This document shows, piece after piece, positions 57,901 through 64,000 of a stretch of DNA of 64,000 bases. A program made the translations under genes and the position numbers. Origin of the DNA: Baylisascaris procyonis (taxonomy: Eukaryota; Nematoda; Chromadorea; Rhabditida; Ascarididae); contig JAZARR010000212.1 of NCBI GenBank assembly GCA_037389465.1, positions 1,568,001 to 1,632,000 of the forward strand, in the 5' to 3' direction. Positions within the stretch are counted from its first letter, which is position 1. The number at the start of each line of letters is the position of its first letter. The notes beneath the pieces were generated by a model that was not told the origin of the DNA, searched no databases, and saw nothing but the letters and a program-made list of their open reading frames with translations.

Positions 57901-60900
57901 TGTTCTCACCGTTCCCGCTCCACCATGGCTTCAGACAATTCCTTTCCTCCTGCCAGTTGTGGCATTGACCTACCAAAGAGTTATGTGAGGTTCGTATCTA
58001 TGGAGATGTCGAGAGTTAGAATTCCGAATTTTCGAAAAAAAAGGCATTCTTTGAATACGCGAGTACCTAAATTTCGAATTAATTCGTTATGAAAAGTGCG
58101 CACAGCAGCGCATATTGAATTGAACGTTTACGATTAAGCTAATGAACGCCATTTTGCCTTCTAGTTCGTCATTTTGCTGTCTGCCGCATGCATGAATGTT
58201 CACACTTGAACAACGCCCCTTACGAGTTTCCTGAGTTTTCGGTTGGAGGTTGCTGAGAAGCTGGAATATCACGATGCGGCCTCATCGAATTCACCATTCA
58301 AGAAGCCCGAAGGGGTCATCGGGCAAAGATTCGACGTGTTTTCAATCTCAACATAGCATCAGCTGAAAGTGCCTGCATAGATCAGTTGAATATGAAATAT
58401 TCACTTAGTATCGCATGTACCAAGTAAAGGTAGGAAAAAATCAAGCTAAGAATGTTGGAAGTTCAATTTAGAAAAGGGACTATTTCACAGAATATTTTGC
58501 ACCTCACTATGGTTAGCTGAAATATGTCTCTTACAAATTTACGGTTCACTATGGTAAGTTGCCAGGAATAAATTTTCGACTATGAAATTGTTTGTGCGGA
58601 AGCTTCTTCAGAAATTGTCTGATTTCAGTGTAAGCCGAAAACGATGAATTTTTGTGACCTGTTTGTTTGACCGGGAAAGGTGCCAGAATTTTCGCGCTTT
58701 TGGCTCCTACAAGTCCCAAAAATCGCGAGAAAACGAAATTAGCCGTCTGGGATTCAAATGTGAATCTGTTGCACTACACAATGGTGCGGCGCTCCCGCAC
58801 AAAATCTTAAGCTTATGCAGCAATATCTTCCATTTGGGATGCTCGAGCTTAGACTAGAGGATCACTTTCCGCTGCCCCGCTCCACTACCGCAGTACTCAA
58901 ATTCCTCCCAAAAACAATATTGGCATAGAGCGTTTAGGATGAGCGAATGTTGAAGAAATATTTGGAAGGCGATTTAAGCGCTGTATATCAAGAAAATATA
59001 GAAGAAAGAGTAAAGAGGAAGCTGAATGTGAAATTGCAGAATGAACATAAAATGGTTTACAGGGGCGGCGTCGCTCTTTGCCTGAGCGCAGAAGGCCGGC
59101 GAAATGGTGAAGCACTAGTGCGCTTCGAAGAGAGCGAGCAGCGTGAGTTGGCATTGAAACGGCATCGTCATTTCCTTCATAACCGCTATATCGAAGTCTA
59201 TCGTGCCACCGGCGAGGACTTCCTTCAGGTTGCTGCTGGTGAGTACCTCTCTCAGTTATCTTACCTACGATTCATTATAAATTTCCACCTTGGTGAGGTA
59301 TATCACTGACAGTGATACTTCTGCAGATTGCTTTCACTGTGAAAAGTTCTGTCTGTATAATTTATATGGTGGCAAGACATGAGAAATCGAAGTGATTTCC
59401 TTGTGAACAAACTTTTTAGTTCATAGTAATGACTGAATTACTTCTTAAGAAGCAGGAATAAGTACTCTTCAACAAAGCATCTCATATTGCAAGTGCATTG
59501 AAAGAGTTGGGAAACGCTTTAGAGTAGTGTTCTTTTCCGATTAGGATTACGCCTATTCCATACACACGAGAAAAGCGGCTCATTGGTGAGTTCGTTTTGA
59601 TTTGCGTGCATAATAGTGGTTGGAAGCGCCAGCTGAAAAATTCATTACGAGAAGAGATGCACTATTGTGAAGCGTTAAGCGCAGAGAAAACACCAGGAGA
59701 GAGAGAGGAGAGAATAGTCCCCTAAATAGGAGCGAACGGTAGCGAGAAGGAAAGTGCTCACACATACGATGAATGCAAGCGTTATTGTTATGGGAGCCGC
59801 AGGTGGGCACTTGTATGTGCCACGTTGCAGCGGCCTGCTTTCAGGCTCTAGCTCTGAGGCGGTCCGCTTTGTGAGTCGTGGCGGTGCGATGATCGTTCGT
59901 ATGAGAGGATTGCCCTATGACTGTACCGAGGCACAGATTGTACGTTTTCCTTTCTACCTCTTTGTTACTTGTTTCTAGTCGTATCGTCCCACAAACTCAT
60001 CGAATGGAAAATCTTGAATATCGAACTTCCCACTCTCCTTAGTGCTTTTTTAGATGCCTTTTTCTATCTATTTTTGTGCATAAAAACTGAATGATCAATG
60101 GTCAATGTTCGTACGATCATGCGAACTGCAAGTTTTTTTTTTTTTCGATCTGCTGATGATCGCCTAGATTGCCGAGCGCTCCTTTTCCGATCTGCCATTC
60201 AGTGGCTAATTTTACCAATTTTGCTGAGTAGTCCATGACACTAATGCTGCCTAGCACGACTTGAAAATGTTATGCAGAACGTCATTTCCTATTGGTGAGG
60301 TTAAGGAAAGGTAGACATGAGGACCAAGTGTTTGCATGTGACGCATCTGTGACCGTTGATATTTGGTGGTGGTATTCTTTACATGTAGCTTTAAAGAATT
60401 TGACACTGCCAAGTGTATGCCCATGCATATTTTTCTCTGCCTTCTTTCATGAAGGATGTTCCACGATTGCAGTTCATTATGCATTTGAAAGTTTGCATGA
60501 AGTACGTCGTATAGCTGCAAATAGACATCTCAAGCATCTGTTCCGAAAGCAGAAGAAAAGTGGATTATTCATTTCCTTCGAAAGTTAGATAGAAGACAGA
60601 AATTTTTTGAACGTTCACCCACGGTCTTCAGATGGTTATCCAATTTTGCAAAAAAAGCACATAACATTAGCGCTCCTGGCGTGTATTTTCACTTTCTAAA
60701 CTTGTTCAACAGACTTTTTTACATCGTCTTTTCCAGTGAATTTTTGATCTGCTTCAGTCGGGCATACATAGTGCCTTAATTAAGTCATTCTGATTATTTT
60801 TTGGGGTATTTAGGCCGTCCACAGAACTAAGAACTTCATATAAATTAAATTCGAGGATACCATTAAAAGCATGAGAGGTGTTATTTAAATGTTTCCATAC

Positions 60901-63900
60901 TATTAAAAAGAGGGTCATTATTTACGTATAAGGTGTTGCTTCATTTAGCCATTGCCAATAGACATCTCAAAATCTATTCAATGAAATTTTAAATCTGCGT
61001 CGATACGCTAAAAGCGCGAAATTTGCATTACGAAGCTGACACTACTGACATTGACAAGTGAATGCTTCGCTCATCAAAATAGCGCTAGTACTGTGCGTGG
61101 ATTGCTGTCGCGTTGTTTCGCTCTCATAGTCCAACAAAACGTCAACACCGCATGAGGATTTCCATGCAGAGAATCGCTTTACCACCTACCTAGTCAATCA
61201 AACGTCCCTTCATATAAACCGCAATAGCACCCCGCTTTCATAATATACCGCTGTCATTCTTTAGTATATGGTAGAAATTGGAATAGATTCATTTCGTTTC
61301 CTATCAACTGTAAACGAAAAAAAAACTAATATTATTGGTTGCTTATGAACACAAACATTTGCACAGCGTATGCAAATGAACCCATGAGAGCAAATTAAAG
61401 GAATCTATAAAATTAAAAAAACTTGTGGCGGGCTATCAATGCGGTGAAACACTCATTTCGTTTTCCTTCAAGCACTTATGGTTCTAGCGCAATTTATGAG
61501 GGGTGGAAATTTCTGTTATTGTTCGCTGCTAGCAACGAGCAGTAACAGAGAATTCCGCAAAGCTGGTTTCTCGCTCAACTATGCATCATCTGTGCGGCAA
61601 TGACAAGGCAAGCGAAATTCTTTAACAGTTGTTTCAACGACTTTCCTAAACATAATTCCTAAATAAGGCTGTTTTAAAGGTTGACCAGTGCACCATTTCA
61701 ATAGCAGCAAAACATTTCCTCTAGCTTTCTGACAAGCTATTTGAACATAAAATTGGCTCTGAACATCAGTTGATTGAATATACATGATTTTCTTCTACTT
61801 TTTCTCTTTTCTGGTATTGCATGTTTAATTTGGAATCTAGCAGGTCGCCTTGTCAAAAAATCCTCCCCTTCCTTTCTCGTTCCAACCTTCAGGTGAATTT
61901 ATGCAAATTACTCACGTAGCCGTGTGGCTGATTATAGGGTGGGCGCAACATGCACAATTCTCTGAATTTTCATGATTCATATGTCTCCTGAAATCCTTAC
62001 GAAACAGTTCATAGTTGACTAATAGGTAATACGAAAGTTTTAGCGTGAATTCTTTGCTAGTGGCGATAATGGGTGTATGGTAATGGAGGGCGGTATTCTA
62101 TTCGTCAATAAAAGTGACGGACGACCAACCGGTGATGCATTTGTGATGTTCGACGATGAAGCAGCTGGGCAACTTGCACTCACAAAACATAAGCATACTA
62201 TCGGAAGTCGATATATAGAGCTATTCAGGTATTATTAATTTTTGACGCAATTTCGGCTACGTACATAACCATTCGCGGAAATCGCATAGCATTGCGACCT
62301 GCGAATTATTGATTAGCGAGCCAGAACTTTCATTCCTGGAACAATTCTTAATGGCGACTGTTGATATGCTTGCGCAGGTAGGTATCGTCATCACACGGCT
62401 TATGCTCTCAGCTCATGTGAAACCCGCATGCAAAATAGCGTCAGAGTCTTGCCGAGGGTTCGAGATGGGAAGAGATGGTTGGAATGGGAAGGGGATAACG
62501 GGGGCAACCTCACCCGTTCGTATCCGAGAAAGAAGGAAAGCCGAGAAAAGAATAGCAGCTAGTACTCAACTATTAAGTTTAGCGAAAGGCAGTGGCTCTG
62601 TGGTTTTGGGTAAGGTTTTCTTACTTAAATCATCAGTGGAATGATTCAGTTCATTTGAACAATAAGCGAAGATTGGTTTTCTGATGTTTCTTCAAAGCGG
62701 ACTCCATCGAAGCCCAAGTTGACAGACGACGTAAAAAGAATCTGAAGGGATAAAAAGTTGGTGGTACCTGGTACTTTCCCGGTAGCTGCATTGGATCAGT
62801 GGTAAAACTGTACATCATTAATGTTTTCACTTCATTGCAATCACCACCCCCCCCCCTCCCCGTCTCCTCCCAATTCCGCATTCCACATAGGTCCGTAGAG
62901 TTTGATTCGCATTTGAGTGTTCTTTTTTCGTTCTACTAACTCTTTCTCAACTATTCAATCTTTTGTTATAGATTTTGATAAGGTGAAATAATTAGAGAAC
63001 GAGTCTAGTCTTAGATAGTTTCGCTGATATTTTTGATGTGCGATGATAGTTGTACAACGAGAAAATTTCGATTGTTTACGAATGAAATGGTCGAGCGATA
63101 CAACAAATTATGCACGCAGAATTTTTTCATCGCTTTCATGTTGGCAATTCGCTTTTTCTCAACGAATTCACTTTCAAGTTGATCACTTGAAAAGAGCATT
63201 TTCCTAAATGCTAATGAAATTTGACTGTCATTCACATTCACATTTAAGTACAATGCACTAATTTTTAAGGTAATTATAGCATAGCGTTGTAGTATTCTAT
63301 CGTTGAAAAATAGCATAGAAAAATGATTCAATAATTCACTCAACGTCACAAATTTAGATTTTATTCAGACTTACACTTTCTGGATCGTTGAAATGAATGT
63401 AAGCTTCATCAATCGTTAAATGAGGACTATACTTCAGCAGAACTTCATCACTGGCCTCCTTCAACAATATTCCCACTGTCTTGATCGATATAACGAGTAA
63501 AAAAATTGTCCTTGCACCAAAAATCTTTACCTCAATTCAGTCGCCGTCATAGAATGTTGCTGAAGCAGAATGTTAGAAAGTTGAAATAGAACGTCATAGA
63601 ATGTTTGAATCGCTGTTGCAATAATTCGACCATCAAGTCGAAGCCCATTCTCGGTTATTCGCCTGTTTAAAAATCCCTTCTTTGGCATCACTACAATGAA
63701 CCTCAGAGTCGCTTAATATTGAAAATTTCAAGAAGATAAAAGTAGATAATATTTTAAGATCGACACAAGCCGAAGTACAGCAGGTGGTGAATAGAAGTTT
63801 GGAGAGTGTACAGGTGGTAGTGCAAGGAAACCGCAAAGATTGCATCCGGCTTCGTGGTCTTCCTTACGAAGCTCACGTTGAAAATATCGTCGAATTTCTT

Positions 63901-63930
63901 GGTGATGCAGCTCGTCATATAGTCTTTCAG
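42747..63930 (+). CDS. sym-2: ESRP/Fusilli/SYM-2-type RNA-binding splicing regulator (5' part, cut by window edge)
   Basis: This gene encodes a nuclear RNA-binding protein of the ESRP/hnRNP F-H group, which binds GU/G-rich RNA and controls alternative splicing. Seven exons join in phase to about 394 residues: 42747-42932, 43361-43617, 53120-53230, 59063-59238, 59845-59939, 62044-62228 and 63759-63930. The N-terminal domain starts [14 protein letters not shown] and contains VDVKSL-like EEIDVKSL and [14 protein letters not shown], matching ESRP N-termini. RRM1 (about 157-238) opens [23 protein letters not shown]2 (about 259-337) opens [16 protein letters not shown] and contains [20 protein letters not shown]. 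An [12 protein letters not shown] linker leads to RRM3, starting [16 protein letters not shown] and cut at HIVFQ. The alignment in the N-terminal domain has a gap of about a dozen residues at the exon 1/2 junction, and the exon 2 donor is weak. The symbol rests on resemblance to C. elegans SYM-2. Confidence 0.97.
43361..43636 (+). CDS. sym-2: SYM-2-like exon 2 (N-terminal domain, uncertain 3' end)
   Basis: The acceptor tgttgtttag is followed by [15 protein letters not shown] and [11 protein letters not shown], then [10 protein letters not shown] and [20 protein letters not shown], all recognisable as the ESRP N-terminal domain. Exon 3 needs a phase-2 donor. AC|GTTGCA at 43617/43618 fits the phase and family length but is a poor donor. 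If unspliced, the frame ends with TGA at 43634-43636, and AATAAA follows at 43651-43656, so a short N-terminal isoform is possible. Confidence 0.85.
   Translation: MENSIPEESLLVTNGINGIRQVLHPLALRSSFKLSPLFCSFVNVARGEPLRACVRDGTCSVDDELAAICERIRALIARGVLFDAFTLQLHP
43618..53119 (+). other. SYM-2-like intron 2 (about 9.5 kb)
   Basis: A long intron between the N-terminal domain and RRM1. Inside, a 141-codon minus-strand open frame at 43676-44101 is the longest in the window but has no recognisable domain. Another open stretch ends [18 protein letters not shown] at 46342. A GT-rich run lies near 50915-50952. None is a convincing exon, though an additional small exon of this gene cannot be excluded. Confidence 0.75.
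43651..43656 (+). promoter_or_regulatory. AATAAA downstream of the exon 2 in-frame stop
   Basis: A canonical poly(A) hexamer 14 bases after the TGA that closes the unspliced exon 2 frame. No strong GU-rich element follows, so its use is uncertain. Confidence 0.35.
53120..53230 (+). CDS. sym-2: SYM-2-like exon 3 (start of RRM1)
   Basis: Acceptor gagctttcag; the exon reads [20 protein letters not shown] then [16 protein letters not shown]. It ends in phase 2 at CACC|GTATGT. It contains the RGLPW version of the RNP2 strand typical of quasi-RRMs. Confidence 0.97.
53231..59062 (+). other. SYM-2-like intron 3 (5.8 kb)
   Basis: It splits RRM1. It holds a CA-rich repeat near 54405-54450, a run of about 20 T near 56326-56345, and a stretch at 56640-57350 rich in drifting triplet-like words (actattacc, gctgctg). 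No exon is recognised. Confidence 0.85.
54384..54450. repeat. CA-rich repeat with shared upstream motif
   Basis: gactgcaaactgcaggtgga precedes cacacacagacatac. This is a third, more diverged copy of the arrangement at 10.7 and 28.5 kb, in the same orientation. Confidence 0.5.
59063..59238 (+). CDS. sym-2: SYM-2-like exon 4 (rest of RRM1)
   Basis: Acceptor tggtttacag; the exon reads [20 protein letters not shown], then [20 protein letters not shown] and GEDFLQVAA. It ends in phase 1 at GCTG|GTGAGT. Confidence 0.98.
59845..59939 (+). CDS. sym-2: SYM-2-like exon 5 (start of RRM2)
   Basis: Acceptor gctttcag; the exon reads [20 protein letters not shown] then [11 protein letters not shown]. It ends in phase 0 at ATT|GTACGT. 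Confidence 0.97.
59940..62043 (+). other. SYM-2-like intron 5
   Basis: A 2.1-kb intron inside RRM2. Nothing recognisable was seen. Confidence 0.85.
62044..62228 (+). CDS. sym-2: SYM-2-like exon 6 (rest of RRM2)
   Basis: Acceptor aaagttttag; the exon reads [40 protein letters not shown] and SRYIELF. It ends in phase 2 at TTCAG|GTATTA. Insertion of several residues between REFF and GGILF is visible relative to the compact RRM. Confidence 0.96.
62229..63758 (+). other. SYM-2-like intron 6
   Basis: A 1.5-kb intron between RRM2 and the RRM2-RRM3 linker. It contains a short C-rich run near 62846-62860 and nothing else recognisable. Confidence 0.85.
63759..63930 (+). CDS. sym-2: SYM-2-like exon 7 (linker and start of RRM3)
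   Basis: Acceptor atattttaag; the exon reads [20 protein letters not shown], then [20 protein letters not shown] and [13 protein letters not shown]. It ends in phase 0 at CAG|GTAATC. The rest of RRM3 lies beyond the window. Confidence 0.97.
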
Positions 63931-64000
63931 GTAATCGTTTGAAAAAAATTCTTTTCATAAAATGTTTTCTTGGGATGCGTCATTTCAAGTTTTGCACGAA

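Noticed and set aside
58947..59062. Upstream extension of sym-2 exon 4 ([17 protein letters not shown]...)
   Set aside because: The acceptor tggtttacag at 59062 and phase-exact joining to exon 3 (NIAP|GGVALCL) show that this part is intronic.

Overview
This is a window of nematode nuclear DNA. It is AT-rich, the genes are split by many introns, and 3' splice sites resemble TTTCAG. One gene encodes a protein closely resembling C. elegans SYM-2, and another belongs to the large nematode TWK potassium-channel family. The unusually long introns (up to 12.3 kb) suggest a parasitic clade V (strongylid/hookworm-like) genome rather than Caenorhabditis; that last step is inference.

Three genes can be identified from protein motifs and matching splice phases. 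(1) A minus-strand PDZ-domain gene has its 3' end at about 9-12.5 kb. The PDZ domain is split over two exons (12534-12342 and 9863-9664/9713). Its 5' exons lie at higher coordinates and could not be resolved. (2) A plus-strand two-pore-domain K+ channel (TWK/K2P) has five exons between 25182 and 42599 and encodes 330 residues with both selectivity filters. Its fourth intron is about 12.3 kb. (3) A plus-strand ESRP/Fusilli/SYM-2-type splicing regulator starts at 42747, only 147 bp after the channel stop codon, and runs off the right edge. Its N-terminal domain, RRM1, RRM2 and the start of RRM3 are visible. The very short gap, with a poly(A) signal and a candidate trans-splice acceptor in it, looks like a nematode operon.

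Region by region: 1-9.0 kb has no recognisable gene. 9.0-12.5 kb is the 3' part of the PDZ gene. 12.5-25 kb holds scattered exon-like segments on both strands, the best being a small plus-strand 3' end at 16.2-16.5 kb, plus a decayed CR1-like LINE at 22.2-22.7 kb. 25.2-42.6 kb is the channel gene; its big intron holds an open-frame-rich minus-strand island at 35.3-37.1 kb, a tRNA-like (SINE-like) fragment and degenerate tandem repeats. 42.7-64 kb is the SYM-2-like gene, with introns of 9.5 and 5.8 kb.

No rRNA gene, intact tRNA gene, CRISPR array or intact mobile element was seen. Most isolated open frames of 60-140 codons are what this base composition gives by chance and are not listed as genes.
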